A DNA stretch of 64,000 bases from Hymenobacter psychrotolerans DSM 18569 (GCF_900142395.1 NZ_FRAS01000017.1:1-64000), one strand, 5' to 3'. Positions 18,172 through 27,532 are shown, counted from the stretch's first letter. The notes: generated by a model from the sequence alone, not told the origin. Numbers and translations are program-made.

Positions 18172-20718
18172 CTAGCGGGCCGTCACGCTCAGCGTGGCGG
18201 TGCCCACGGCCGGCTGCCCCGTAGCGCCAACCCCTTCCGTACTGACGCGGAACGTGCCGCCCTGGTCGGCGGTGTAGAACGTGAAGCGGGCTGTGCCCGA
18301 CGCCGGCACGGCCAGGCGTGGCAGCCAGTAGAGGGCAGTAGCCCGTGGATCGGGACGGGCTGCAGCGGCCTTTTCGTAGCGCTGCGCATAAAACTCACGG
18401 GCCTGGTAGTAGGCCGGCAGCTGGCGCGTTACGATGCCCGCAGCGGGTTCTTTGCTGTAGTCGTAGTCGGGGTTGCCGGTCTTGGTGAAAACGGCAATGA
18501 CCCCGCTCCCGCCCTGCATCCCATATATGGCAGCGGAAGGGCCTTTCAGCACCTCAATCCGGTCTACCACGGAGGGCGGAATTCCCATCAGTGCCTCCGC
18601 ATCTGAGAGGGGCACTCCATCCAGCAGAAACAACGGCTGGCTGGGCCCCGACAAGCTAGTGATGCCCCGAATCAGCACCTTATAGGAAGAGCCGCTGCGC
18701 GTTACCTGCACGCCGGCCACGCGCCCCTGCAGCAATTGAAAAATGTCGGTATAGGCATTGGCCTGCGGGATGTCGCGCAGGTTGAGCACATTGTCGGCGC
18801 GGCCATGAATGGAGCGAGGGTCGCGCGCGGGTTCGGCCGGGCGGCTGCCTTTCACCGTGACGTTGCGAAGCACGATGTTGCGGCTCGAATCGGGGCGGTA
18901 TTGCTGCTCCAGCACCTGCTGGCGGCGGCTGCGCTGAGTGTAGGCCGCTACCACCGGGGCCGCATCTGCCGGCACTCGCAAAGGAAGCGGCTGCGGTGTG
19001 GCGGGCAGCGGCCACAGCTCGTTCAGCTGAATCAGGACGTTGCTGCCGCCTTTCTCAGTGCGGGCCTGCACCACCACTTTCGTGGAGTCGCGGCCGCTGA
19101 AGCCCATAAACAGAAACTGCCCCTGCTCATTCGCCTGCCCGGTACTCACGCTTTTGCTTTGCTGCTGCAGCAGCGTCACGCTACCGTTGGGCACCGGTTT
19201 CTGATTGGCGCGCACCAGCCGGCCGCCCAGCGTGAGGCTCTGCTCGGGCAGAAACTGGTAGGTGGCTATCGGCGAAGCTTCCTGCAGCAGCTCGCGCCAT
19301 ACAAAGCGGCTCCAGCCCTGCGTGAGCAGCAGGTGGTCGAGGGCGAGACGGGTTTCGGGCGTGGGGTTGCGGAAGTAGTAGCCCGGGTTTTCGACGTAGC
19401 CTTTCAGCTCAGAGGTCAGCAGCAGCTGCGACTCGATAGTAGCATCTGTGGTGCCGACAGTCGGTAGCCCCGCCTCATTGGTCACGGCCAGCGACAGTTC
19501 AGCGGCAGCCGGCGCTCCATCAGTCGTGCGCACCTCCACCTCCACGGTCACGGCTTCACGCGGGCCATAGCGGGGTTTGTCGGGGCGCACGGTTACCTGT
19601 AGCGGGCGGGCGTCAGGCACAAAGGCCAACCGCTCGGCGCGGGGCCGCTGCTGCTCGTCGAATAGCGTGAGGTGCAGTACGCCCGCCGGCATTTTGTCTT
19701 TGGGCAGCGAGGCCGAGAAGGTTTCGTCGCCCTGAATCTGGCCCTGACCTACGTATACAGGCGTGCCGCGCACGTGTGCCAGCAGCCGCAGCCCCACCGG
19801 GCGGGCGGGCGCGCCGGCTGCCGCCTGGTACCGGATAAATACTTTCAGTGTATTGCCAACTTCACGCGTGTTCATCACGAAGCCATCCGGCACAGCAGCC
19901 GGCAGCGGATACTCAGCGGTGAGGCCGGAGGGCAGTGTTACGCGGGCATGGTAGCGGCGGCCAGAAGCAGGCGTAAAGCTGAAAGCAGTCATGCCCAAGG
20001 CTGGCGTACTGAAGCGGCCCTGCACCTGGTTCTGCTCATCGAGAATTTCGCCGCGCACAGCCAGGCCCGTGCCGGTAGCATCGAGGGCCTTCACGCCCAC
20101 CACCGTAGCCAGGCCGGCCACGTAGTCGCCGCCTTCCGGGAAAAACTGCACATCGGGGCGCGGCGAGGCGGCTTCCCGCGCCTGACTGCGACGGGACGCG
20201 GCTACTTTACCAGCCGCCGCGCCACCAGCCGCCGGGGCCGGCCCGGCTGATTGCCACACGGGCAGGCGACGCGAGAAAAACAGCTGCTCTCCGGCGTTGC
20301 GCATCCAGCTGGTGTAGGCCCGCACCGTGTAGATGCCCTGCGCCAGGGTATCGGGCAGGGCCAGGTCGCCGTGGGCCAGGCCGCCGCGCAGGGCCAGCGT
20401 GCGGCGCAGCAGCACCCGCTTGCCGGAGGGGCTCACTACATCCACATAAAGCACCCGGCTCAGGGAGTCGAGGCGGTGGTAGCGGGCATCGGCTACATAG
20501 GCCTTGAACCACACCGTCTCGCCGGCAGCATAGGCGGCCTGGTTGAGGTGCAGGTAGCTGATTTCGGGCTGCGCATCGGTGTAAAACGCCAGCAGGCGCT
20601 GCACGAGCTTTTCGGCTGGGTCGAGGGCGGGCTGGAACGACAGGCTAAGAGCGGCTACAGAAGCAACAGCAGCGCCGGCCGCCGCGCGCCGCCAACCGGG
20701 AATAAGCGGGAATCTCAT
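18172..20718 (-). CDS. MG2-type exported protein with TonB-receptor plug domain
   Basis: 848 residues. After a signal-like N terminus come macroglobulin/MG2-like beta domains: YLHLNQAAYAAGETVWFKAYV and GIYTVRAYTSWMRNAGEQLFF are characteristic. The middle has further Ig-like strands and a carboxypeptidase-regulatory-like segment (LTLGGRLVRANQKPVPNGSV). Residues ~640-740 are a TonB-dependent receptor plug (FQLLQGRVAGVQVTRSG, VLIRGITSLSGPSQPLFLLDG, VDRIEVLKGPSAAIYG). No 22-strand barrel follows; the protein ends ~100 residues later with another beta-sandwich. Such proteins occur in Bacteroidota, role unproven. It probably acts at the inner face of the outer membrane. Confidence 0.85.
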   Translation of the reverse strand: MRFPLIPGWRRAAAGAAVASVAALSLSFQPALDPAEKLVQRLLAFYTDAQPEISYLHLNQAAYAAGETVWFKAYVADARYHRLDSLSRVLYVDVVSPSGKRVLLRRTLALRGGLAHGDLALPDTLAQGIYTVRAYTSWMRNAGEQLFFSRRLPVWQSAGPAPAAGGAAAGKVAASRRSQAREAASPRPDVQFFPEGGDYVAGLATVVGVKALDATGTGLAVRGEILDEQNQVQGRFSTPALGMTAFSFTPASGRRYHARVTLPSGLTAEYPLPAAVPDGFVMNTREVGNTLKVFIRYQAAAGAPARPVGLRLLAHVRGTPVYVGQGQIQGDETFSASLPKDKMPAGVLHLTLFDEQQRPRAERLAFVPDARPLQVTVRPDKPRYGPREAVTVEVEVRTTDGAPAAAELSLAVTNEAGLPTVGTTDATIESQLLLTSELKGYVENPGYYFRNPTPETRLALDHLLLTQGWSRFVWRELLQEASPIATYQFLPEQSLTLGGRLVRANQKPVPNGSVTLLQQQSKSVSTGQANEQGQFLFMGFSGRDSTKVVVQARTEKGGSNVLIQLNELWPLPATPQPLPLRVPADAAPVVAAYTQRSRRQQVLEQQYRPDSSRNIVLRNVTVKGSRPAEPARDPRSIHGRADNVLNLRDIPQANAYTDIFQLLQGRVAGVQVTRSGSSYKVLIRGITSLSGPSQPLFLLDGVPLSDAEALMGIPPSVVDRIEVLKGPSAAIYGMQGGSGVIAVFTKTGNPDYDYSKEPAAGIVTRQLPAYYQAREFYAQRYEKAAAARPDPRATALYWLPRLAVPASGTARFTFYTADQGGTFRVSTEGVGATGQPAVGTATLSVTAR

Positions 20719-20826
20719 AGAACAATAATTAATAGAACTCTTGTGCAGGAGCGAATGTACGAGGAAGGCATAACAGCTGCGCGGCAGCAGGCTTTACCAA
20801 ACCGACTCTTAAGGCCGCTTTGTACT

Positions 20827-23697
20827 CTACAGCCGAATGCTGAAGGCCAATGGCTCCAGAATCAACTCGTTGGTATAGGTGTTGACCACCAGCCGCAGGC
20901 CGGCTTCCAGCGGTGTACGCAGGCGCAGCACGTTGAACAGCGCCGCCACATCGAGGCCCGCGTTGCGGTAGTTGGCAGCGCCCGAAACGCCCGCGCTTCG
21001 GCCCTGCGCTACATCCAGAAAAGCCGCCGCCCGCAGGCGCTGCACATACAGCACCCGCCCCACCGACCAGTGCGGAAACGCCAGCGGCAGCTGGTAGTCC
21101 ACGGAAGCAGCCCGCAGCCGGTCGAAGCTCACGTAGCCCTCGCCCCGGGGAAACGATACGGCCGAGGCAAACTGATACTGCCGCTGCTGCTGATACTGGT
21201 AGCCGGCGCGCAGGCGCAGGGCGTGGTGCCTGGCGAGGCCGGGCAGAAACACGCTGCCCTGCGCGCCCCACTGCCGCGCCTCCAGCCCGGCCCCGAACGG
21301 CGTGAGCCGCGAGGTAAGCAGCAGCGTGCCACCCAGCCGTGGGGCCACGTCGCGGGCACTTTGCTTGAGTTGGGCCACATAGCTGAGCGTGGTCTGGAGG
21401 GCGTGTACCGGCTGGTTGGGGCCGGGCTCGGAGCGGAAGCGCACCGGCAGGTCGTAGCCGCTGACCCGCTCGTGCAGGTAGTAGCTGCTCAGCGTAAGGG
21501 CCGACAGCATTTTGGACCGCGTCAGTGTGAGCGGCAGGCGCAGGCCGGTAGTGAGGCGAGTGGCCTGCCATTGGTCGCGGAGCAGGGCACCGTTGCGGCG
21601 GATGGTTACATCGCGGCCGCCGTGGCTGATTTCGGCATCGAGCACCGGATACTGGCCCTGGTAGCTGAGGCCGCCGAACACGGCCGCCGTCTGCTCGTTC
21701 TGGTCGTAGCTGACGCCCGCAATGGCCTGCGTGGTGCTCAGCACATCCTGCGACCGGACGCCCAGGCTCACGCTGTTGCCGGTCGGGCTTTGCACCACGC
21801 CCCAGCTGAACACGTTGAACGCATTCCGCAGCACCGAATACGGCCGCACCGGATACCGCGCTGCCGAATCCTGGCGCGAGGCCACGCCCAGCAGCGGCAC
21901 CACGGCCGCCGCGCCCGGCTCCTGCGCCGCCAGTTTCGCCGTATAGGGCTGGCCTACTTCGGCCGGAGCGGCCGGTACCGGCAGCCAGGCGGCCGGGTCC
22001 AGCGGCATCTCCACAATGCGGGCGCCGGTAGCGCGGTAGTCGTGAAAAGCCAGGCTCCGCCCGTCCGGCGACACGGCCGCCTGGTACGCCCCCAGCGGCC
22101 GCGACGTTACCTGAAACGTCTGGCCCGTGGTGACGTGCACGGCGTAGATATTGTCAATGCCCGACTGCGGCGAATTGTAGAGCACGTAGTCGCCCCAGGG
22201 CTGCGGGTTGGTCAGGTTGACGTTGGCCAGGGGCAGCAGGGGCCGCGCCGTGCCGGTAGCCGGGTCGAGGATTTCGATGGTTTTGCCGCCCGGTTTCAGT
22301 GCCACCGCAGCTATGCGCTGGCCGTCGGGCAGAAAGCGGGGCTGGAGGTACAGGTCGTTTTGCGGGTTGGGCAGGGTCTGGAGCACGGTGCCGGTGCCGG
22401 CATCCAGCAGGTGCAGCGCATGGTGGTAAGCCGTGTCGGTTTCCACGGCTACCAGCCGGCGGCCATCGGGCGAGAGGGCGGCGGCCGTGTAGCGGTGGTG
22501 GCGGCCCAGGCGCGCTACGCGGCCGGTTTGCAGGTCCAGCACGCGTAGCTCGGAGTAGATGCGCTGGCCCCAGCGGGCATCGGGCTGCAATTCGGGCCAC
22601 ACGGCCTTGCCGCCGCCCACGCTCAGCAGCTCCGGCAGATTCAGCAGGCCCGGCACGTGGAGTTTGCGCTCCGCGCCGCGCCGGTCCAGCAGCATCAGCT
22701 GGGCAATGTCGCCGAGGCCACTTTTCAGGGTCAGCACCATGCTGTCATTCACATACTGCGGATACTGGTATTCGGTGAACACCCGGCCCCGATACTGTCC
22801 GGCCAGCTCCTGCGCCTCAGTCAGCCGGAGGGTGCGTTGCTCGGCCCGCCACGTCGAGTCCAGCTCCTGCACGGTGCGCTGGTACAGGTCTTCGACGCGC
22901 AACCCCGTGGTGCGCTTCAGGCCATCGGAAAACGAAAACGGGTAGAACGGAAAGCGGTAGTAGCGGCTCAGGGCCCGGTCCCAGACGTTGGGGCCGTAGT
23001 GGGCTTTGGCGTAGGACGTGAGGTAGTAGCCGAGCACGTACCAGTTGGGCACCTGGTCGCGCAGGGAGCCGTTGGCGGCTTTCTGGTAGTTGTAGAAGCG
23101 GCCGGCCAGCAGGTTGGCGCGCAGGCCCACACCAAATTCCGGAATCCGGCCCCGGCCGCTGCGGGTAAGGGCCGTTTCGGTGCCCACGGCGTCGCCTTCG
23201 AAAAACCACTGGGGCACGCCCACCGCCGCCACGCCCAGCGCGCCGTCGCCGAGCAGCGGACTCAGCAAACGCCCAATGCCCTGCCGCCCTTTCTCGAACT
23301 GCCCCACGTGCCGGTACTCGTGCACCACCAGCCCATCCAGCCAATCGACGGTGCCGAGGCCCATGCCCTGCTGCGGCGTGATGAAGAACTCGGCGTGGCG
23401 CGGCAGAAACGTCACGAAGCCGTTCGAGACGCTGGTGCGGGTCTGCATCACCACCGAAATGGGGCGCGGACTGACGCCGAGCGTAGCCGCGCCGGGGCCG
23501 TGCACTTGCTCCAGCCGGGTGGCCGTGCGTTGCGCGGCTTCTTCCAGCCCCTGCGGATACAGCACCCGAAAATGCGGCGTCTGCACCTGCTGCCAGCGCA
23601 GCGCCGGCGGGTTCTGGTCGAGGATGGGCAGGCTTTGGGACTGGCTGGCCGAGGCCGAAGCCAGCACCGCCACGGCGGGCAACAGGAACTGACGCAT
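20827..23697 (-). CDS. Gluzincin-like peptidase / TolB-like propeller / barrel protein
   Basis: 956 residues from ATG 23697 (MRQFLLPAVAVLASASASQS signal peptide); a start at 23721 would add eight residues. Residues ~40-190 look like a peptidase-MA domain, with HEYRH (His126, Glu127, His130) and a downstream WFFEGDAV Glu, the full set of gluzincin zinc ligands. The middle is a WD40/PD40 propeller (LSPDGRRLVAV, FLPDGQRIAAV, VSPDGRSLAF). The C-terminal ~350 residues are barrel-like strands (SLGVRSQDVLSTTQAIAG through ELILEPLAFSIRL). The combination suggests an outer-membrane protein with a periplasmic protease or chaperone-like part. It is separated from the MG2 gene by ~108 bases on the same strand. 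Confidence 0.8.
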   Translation of the reverse strand: MRQFLLPAVAVLASASASQSQSLPILDQNPPALRWQQVQTPHFRVLYPQGLEEAAQRTATRLEQVHGPGAATLGVSPRPISVVMQTRTSVSNGFVTFLPRHAEFFITPQQGMGLGTVDWLDGLVVHEYRHVGQFEKGRQGIGRLLSPLLGDGALGVAAVGVPQWFFEGDAVGTETALTRSGRGRIPEFGVGLRANLLAGRFYNYQKAANGSLRDQVPNWYVLGYYLTSYAKAHYGPNVWDRALSRYYRFPFYPFSFSDGLKRTTGLRVEDLYQRTVQELDSTWRAEQRTLRLTEAQELAGQYRGRVFTEYQYPQYVNDSMVLTLKSGLGDIAQLMLLDRRGAERKLHVPGLLNLPELLSVGGGKAVWPELQPDARWGQRIYSELRVLDLQTGRVARLGRHHRYTAAALSPDGRRLVAVETDTAYHHALHLLDAGTGTVLQTLPNPQNDLYLQPRFLPDGQRIAAVALKPGGKTIEILDPATGTARPLLPLANVNLTNPQPWGDYVLYNSPQSGIDNIYAVHVTTGQTFQVTSRPLGAYQAAVSPDGRSLAFHDYRATGARIVEMPLDPAAWLPVPAAPAEVGQPYTAKLAAQEPGAAAVVPLLGVASRQDSAARYPVRPYSVLRNAFNVFSWGVVQSPTGNSVSLGVRSQDVLSTTQAIAGVSYDQNEQTAAVFGGLSYQGQYPVLDAEISHGGRDVTIRRNGALLRDQWQATRLTTGLRLPLTLTRSKMLSALTLSSYYLHERVSGYDLPVRFRSEPGPNQPVHALQTTLSYVAQLKQSARDVAPRLGGTLLLTSRLTPFGAGLEARQWGAQGSVFLPGLARHHALRLRAGYQYQQQRQYQFASAVSFPRGEGYVSFDRLRAASVDYQLPLAFPHWSVGRVLYVQRLRAAAFLDVAQGRSAGVSGAANYRNAGLDVAALFNVLRLRTPLEAGLRLVVNTYTNELILEPLAFSIRL

Positions 23698-23742
23698 GTA
23701 CTGAGAATGAGCGAAGTGCAAGAAACCCTACCGGCACGGAAA

Positions 23743-23804
23743 AGCCAAAGCGAATTTCCGGCCCGGCCTGACTGCAGGCCGCAAACCGGAAATCCGCTTT
23801 GGCT
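23743..23804 (-). terminator. Hairpin terminator after the DUF2141 gene
   Basis: agccaaagcg...ttccgg at 23743-23761 pairs with 23786-23804 with a single mismatch. Reading on the minus strand, the stem is followed by tttt. It separates the DUF2141 gene from the peptidase-propeller gene. Confidence 0.7.
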
Positions 23805-23835
23805 TATGTGGAACGGCCGAAAAGAGTAGCAGTGC

Positions 23836-24285
23836 TTACTTGGTCAGGACGATGCTGACCACTTTGCCAGGGCCGGCCACCACAAACTTGCACTCGTTGA
23901 AATCGGGCGGGGCCAGAGTGGGGCGCACGTTGTTGGAGAAGGCAAACGGCTCGGTCGGGATGCCCACGAAATTCTTGTCCAGCTTGTCGTTGTTGTTCAT
24001 GTCCTGCGTGATGGCCACGGCCCACTCGCCGTGCGGCAGGTCGACGGGCAGCGTAATCTGGCGCTGGCCGCCGGGCTGCACCACCTTCTTGAACGCATAG
24101 CCCTGAGGCTTGAGGAACTTGTCGCGCAGGTTGTAGAAGTAGAGTTTCACCACCGACTGCGGCGAAGCCAGCGCCGATACGACCACCGTTACGGAGGAAG
24201 TGCCGGTCGGATTTTCGGCCACTGCCGGCGCGGTAGCCAGCAGGCTGCATCCGCCCATTACACAAGCAAGCGTCAGAATTTTCAT
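23836..24285 (-). CDS. DUF2141 domain exported protein
   Basis: 149 residues from ATG 24285 (MKILTLACVMGGC); an ATG two codons earlier at 24291 is equally possible. A signal peptide ends near APAVAE. The family signature is plain: an N-terminal VTVVVSAL strand, LPHGEWAVAITQDMNNNDKLDKNFVGIPTEPFAFSNN and a C-terminal VVSIVL strand. DUF2141 proteins are small periplasmic or secreted beta-sandwich proteins of Proteobacteria and Bacteroidota, of unknown function. The gene appears to be a single transcription unit ending in the hairpin at 23743-23804. Confidence 0.88.
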   Translation of the reverse strand: MKILTLACVMGGCSLLATAPAVAENPTGTSSVTVVVSALASPQSVVKLYFYNLRDKFLKPQGYAFKKVVQPGGQRQITLPVDLPHGEWAVAITQDMNNNDKLDKNFVGIPTEPFAFSNNVRPTLAPPDFNECKFVVAGPGKVVSIVLTK

Positions 24286-24423
24286 AAGCATTACTATATA
24301 GGCGTGTGAAACAGTAAAGGGCCAACACCCGGCTCTGCTGAAAAAGTGCCACTCCTACTGTTAAAAGCCGGCCACAGCAAAAGGGAACCATCAAGATACC
24401 CAGAAATACTGAGTTACGCCCAA

Positions 24424-24903
24424 TCAGGTTTGCCGGGCTGCCAGCGGCCGAAGCAGCGGCAGCAGCACCTCGAAAGTCAGCCCGAACTCAGCACTCAGCT
24501 TGGCTACCGCGCCGTGGGGCAACGCCAGAAGCGGTGGCAGCAGGTGCAGGGCTTCTACTTCGAGGGTGCCCATCTCACGGGCCACACGGCCGCAGCTGCT
24601 GAAGGCATGCTCCAGTTCCCTGGTCAGGGGCAAGCTGCCGGCGGGCTCCGGGGCTTCCGGCGCTATCTGGTGAGCCGCTACATGCGTTTGCAGACACACG
24701 GCAAACAGCGCTGGGCTGACCAGCAACCGGCTAATTACCTGAGCCGCCGGGGTAGCGGGCGTGGCCAGAATGGCCAGCAGCAGATGCTCAGCTCCCACAA
24801 AATCGTTACGCAAGCCGATGGCTGTTTCCCGGCTCTGCGCAATGAGGCACTTCAGGTTTTCGGAGAGGAAGGGCTTTGGAGGGCGCTTCGCGAAGGGCCA
24901 CAT
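24424..24903 (-). CDS. Stand-alone Clp N-terminal-domain protein
   Basis: 159 residues, cytoplasmic. Two Clp-N repeats can be seen: LSENLKCLIAQSRETAIGLRNDFVGAEHLLLAIL and LTRELEHAFSSCGRVAREMGTLEVEALHLLPPLLAL. The first is very like the N domain of ClpC/ClpA (family consensus: A...A..L.H..VG.EHLLLAL). No ATPase module or P-loop is present, so this is not a truncated ClpC in the usual sense. It may act as an adaptor or substrate-delivery factor that mimics the ClpC N domain; this is inference. It is divergent from the lipoprotein gene at 25037. Confidence 0.8.
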   Translation of the reverse strand: MWPFAKRPPKPFLSENLKCLIAQSRETAIGLRNDFVGAEHLLLAILATPATPAAQVISRLLVSPALFAVCLQTHVAAHQIAPEAPEPAGSLPLTRELEHAFSSCGRVAREMGTLEVEALHLLPPLLALPHGAVAKLSAEFGLTFEVLLPLLRPLAARQT

Positions 24904-25027
24904 AGGGTTTGGTTTGTTTTTTGTAATCGGGGCAGCGGAAGGCAGCCCGGCCGTAAGGTAACGGGCCGGACAACTTCCTCGGCGTTCAACGCATCTGTTT
25001 CTCTACCGCCTGCTTCCACTCCTACCC

Positions 25028-25036
25028 TACGTTTGT
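25028..25036 (+). promoter_or_regulatory. -7 box directly abutting a start codon
   Basis: TACGTTTGT fits the TAnnTTTG(Y) -7 consensus exactly and ends one base before the ATG at 25037. The -33 box is not clear. If used, the transcript would be leaderless or nearly so. Confidence 0.4.
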
Positions 25037-25744
25037 ATGTCACGCTTTTTGTACCCCTTGCTGCTTTCCGCCGGGCTGCTGGCGGCCACCTCCTGCGCCC
25101 GCCAGGCCTACACCACCAATACGCTGGATGCACCGGCTCTCACGGCGCACCGCACAGTAGCCATTATGCCGTTTGAAGTGGAACAGGACCGCCTGCGCCT
25201 GCGTGACATCAGCTACGCCGGGCCCAGCCCGAGCGAAGACGACATCAAAAAGCACCAGCAGAACTGGACAGCGGCGCAGCTGCTGGAGCGGCGCAACCTG
25301 GGCTATCAGTTGCAGCAGCAACTACTGGCTCAGCTACTGGCCCAGCAGCCGGGCAATGGCTACACAGTGCAGTTTCAGGATGTGAAAGAAACCAACAAGC
25401 GTCTGCTGGCGGCCGGCATCACCTACGAAAACCTGCCCAACCATACCATGCAGGAACTACAGCAGGCGCTGGGCGTAGATGCGCTGCTGTCGGGCCAGAC
25501 GCTGTTGTACCAGCCTATGCCCAACGGCGTAAACCTGGCGGCCCGCATTCTGCTCAACGACGGCGTAGCGGCGGGGCTGCCTTCCAACACGGCCACCACC
25601 AACCTTATGCTGCACGACTGCCGCAACGGCCAGCTTACCTGGCGCTTCGACTACGAGCGGGCCGGCAGTGCGTCTCTGAATCCGGAGCGCCTCAGCAAAG
25701 ACCTGGTGAAAGCCGCCAGCCGCAGCTTTCCGTATCGTAGGTAA
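25037..25744 (+). CDS. Lipoprotein of unknown function
   Basis: 235 residues. Signal peptide with lipobox LAATSC places acylated Cys near residue 20. The mature part opens with HRTVAIMPFEVEQDRLRLRD, a strand typical of the CsgG/LpoB/GNA1162-like fold (periplasmic proteins that assemble or sense envelope machines). It continues with QLQQQLLAQLLAQQPGNGYTVQFQDVKETN, ALGVDALLSGQTLLYQPMP and a C-terminal PERLSKDLVKAASRSFPYRR helix. The fold assignment is tentative. A TACGTTTGT box abuts the ATG. The reductase gene follows 59 bases later on the same strand, but the two seem functionally unrelated. Confidence 0.75.
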   Translation: MSRFLYPLLLSAGLLAATSCARQAYTTNTLDAPALTAHRTVAIMPFEVEQDRLRLRDISYAGPSPSEDDIKKHQQNWTAAQLLERRNLGYQLQQQLLAQLLAQQPGNGYTVQFQDVKETNKRLLAAGITYENLPNHTMQELQQALGVDALLSGQTLLYQPMPNGVNLAARILLNDGVAAGLPSNTATTNLMLHDCRNGQLTWRFDYERAGSASLNPERLSKDLVKAASRSFPYRR

Positions 25745-25803
25745 GGCCCCGTTGCAGGCATTGGGCTACGCCAGCGTCGGCGCTTTTAGGCTTTCTTTGC
25801 GCT

Positions 25804-26853
25804 ATGTCTTCCGCTTATCATCGGCTTACCATTCAGCAGATCCGGGACGAGGTGCCGGGCGTACGGTCGTTTGTGCTGGCTCCGGCCGATGGGCAGCCGC
25901 TGCCCTATACCGCCGGCCAGTATCTGACGCTGATACAGACGCAGCATGGCCGCGACGTGCGCCGCTCCTACTCCATCAGCTCGGCCCCGGCACTCAATGA
26001 GCCGCTGACCATCACCGTCCAGCGCCTCGACAACGGGCTGGTGTCGCGCTACCTCATCGACCGGGCGCAGGTTGGCGACGAAATCCGGACACTGGGCCCG
26101 GCGGGCTTTTTCACCCTGCCGCCCGACTTCGCCGAAACCTACACCCACCTGATTTTACTGGCGGCGGGTAGCGGCATCACGCCTATTTTCTCGCTGCTCA
26201 AAACCGTGCTGCACACGCTGCCACAGGCGCGCGTGTTGCTCATCTACAGCAACCGGCGGCCAGACAGCGCCCTGTTTCTGGCGGAGCTGCAGGCTCTGGC
26301 CCGGCAGTTTCCGGCGCAGCTGCATCTGGAGCTGCTCTTCAGCCAAAACCCCGATCTGGCCCGTGCCCGCCTGCATAAGTCGCTGCTGGAAGAGCTGGTG
26401 GCCCGCTATGCGCCGGCCCCGCCTTCGCGCACCCTCGCCTACCTCTGCGGCCCCCTCGACTACATGCGCATGGGTACTTACGGGCTGCACGAAGCCGGCC
26501 TGCCGCTGGCCAATATCCGGCGGGAGCTGTTCAGCCCCAGTACCGCCACCGTCCCGCACAGCATCCCGCCCGACACGGAGCCGCACACTGTCAGGATTGA
26601 GGTGCGCGGGCAGGAGCATGAGGTGCGGGTGCAGTACCCACAAACCATTCTGCAGGCGGCGCGGCGGCAGGCCCTGGCGCTGCCCTATAGCTGTGAGGCA
26701 GGCTCCTGCGGCAACTGCGCCGCCCACTGCTCGCAGGGGCAGGTATGGATGGCGGCCAACGAGGTGCTAACCGACCGGGAGCTGGCCCGCGGGCTAGTGC
26801 TTACCTGCACCGGCTACCCGGTGGGCACAGTGCCGGTGAAACTGAAAATCTGA
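25804..26853 (+). CDS. FAD/NAD(P)H reductase with C-terminal 2Fe-2S ferredoxin domain
   Basis: 349 residues. Domain order: FAD-binding barrel (RRSYSISSAP is the RxYS motif), NAD(P)-binding domain (LLAAGSGITPIFSLL and YLCGPLDYM), and a plant-type ferredoxin domain with the cluster ligands in YSCEAGSCGNCAAHC and a final LTC near residue 335. This is the layout of PaaE/Hmp-like and KshB-type reductases that feed oxygenases with electrons. No oxygenase gene is nearby, so the partner is unknown. A TTTCTTTGC box ends four bases before the ATG. Confident on class, not on pathway. Confidence 0.9.
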   Translation: MSSAYHRLTIQQIRDEVPGVRSFVLAPADGQPLPYTAGQYLTLIQTQHGRDVRRSYSISSAPALNEPLTITVQRLDNGLVSRYLIDRAQVGDEIRTLGPAGFFTLPPDFAETYTHLILLAAGSGITPIFSLLKTVLHTLPQARVLLIYSNRRPDSALFLAELQALARQFPAQLHLELLFSQNPDLARARLHKSLLEELVARYAPAPPSRTLAYLCGPLDYMRMGTYGLHEAGLPLANIRRELFSPSTATVPHSIPPDTEPHTVRIEVRGQEHEVRVQYPQTILQAARRQALALPYSCEAGSCGNCAAHCSQGQVWMAANEVLTDRELARGLVLTCTGYPVGTVPVKLKI

Positions 26854-27020
26854 AGCCGGGCCGTGTTGTACTTGCGGCACGGACTTGCCTGTTACGAGCA
26901 AATTTGTTGTTTATCAGCGCCTTCACCATTTCCAGCGGGTAGGTAGGTGCTCCACGTTGCTAGGCGCCTGGCCCGCGCTAGTGACGCCGACAGTGGGTGC
27001 CCACGTAGCACTATGCCAGC

Positions 27021-27284
27021 CTACAGCTCCCAGTCGTCCCGGTCCTCGCTGCGCGCTACCAGGCTCAGCTCATCGCACAGCATGGCAATCTGATAAGCGC
27101 TGGTAGTAGGGTTGAGAATCCAGTTGCTCAGCGTGCGGCAGTACACTTTCAGCATTTCGCTCTGCCCCAGCTGCTGCACCTGCTCCCGATGGAAGCTTCT
27201 GAGCCGATCCGCCAGTTCCTCGCGCGCCCGTGGGCTTTCAGAAGATGGATGCTCCGGAAAATGCGGCGGCTTCAAATTTGACAT
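27021..27284 (-). CDS. Small hypothetical protein
   Basis: 87 residues from ATG 27284 (MSNLKPPHFPEHPSSES). The in-frame extension to 27431 is AT-rich then low-complexity and is not convincing as protein. The body is helical and charged (RAREELADRLRSFHREQVQQLG, TLSNWILNPTTSAYQIAMLCDELSLVARSED). No signal peptide, membrane segment or known motif. The start is preceded by an AT-rich stretch (27285-27310) suited to a promoter. I do not recognise the family. Confidence 0.55.
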   Translation of the reverse strand: MSNLKPPHFPEHPSSESPRAREELADRLRSFHREQVQQLGQSEMLKVYCRTLSNWILNPTTSAYQIAMLCDELSLVARSEDRDDWEL

Positions 27285-27532
27285 ATTCAATATTTTATTA
27301 AAAAAAATAATGCTACGCTGGATATCGGGCCAGAGTTTTCGGATAGCCGGAATCCTGAACTGCCTGGTTCCTGCGCATGCTGCGCCCGGTGGCTGCCTTA
27401 AACCGTAGAGGCCGCGGGCCGGTTTACACACAGCGGAACGACTCTACCGGGCTTGCCTGTTTGCCTGCTGGCAGTCCGAGTGCGGAACTCCACCGTACAT
27501 GCCGCGTTCCATTTCACCGTTTTCCTATTCTG

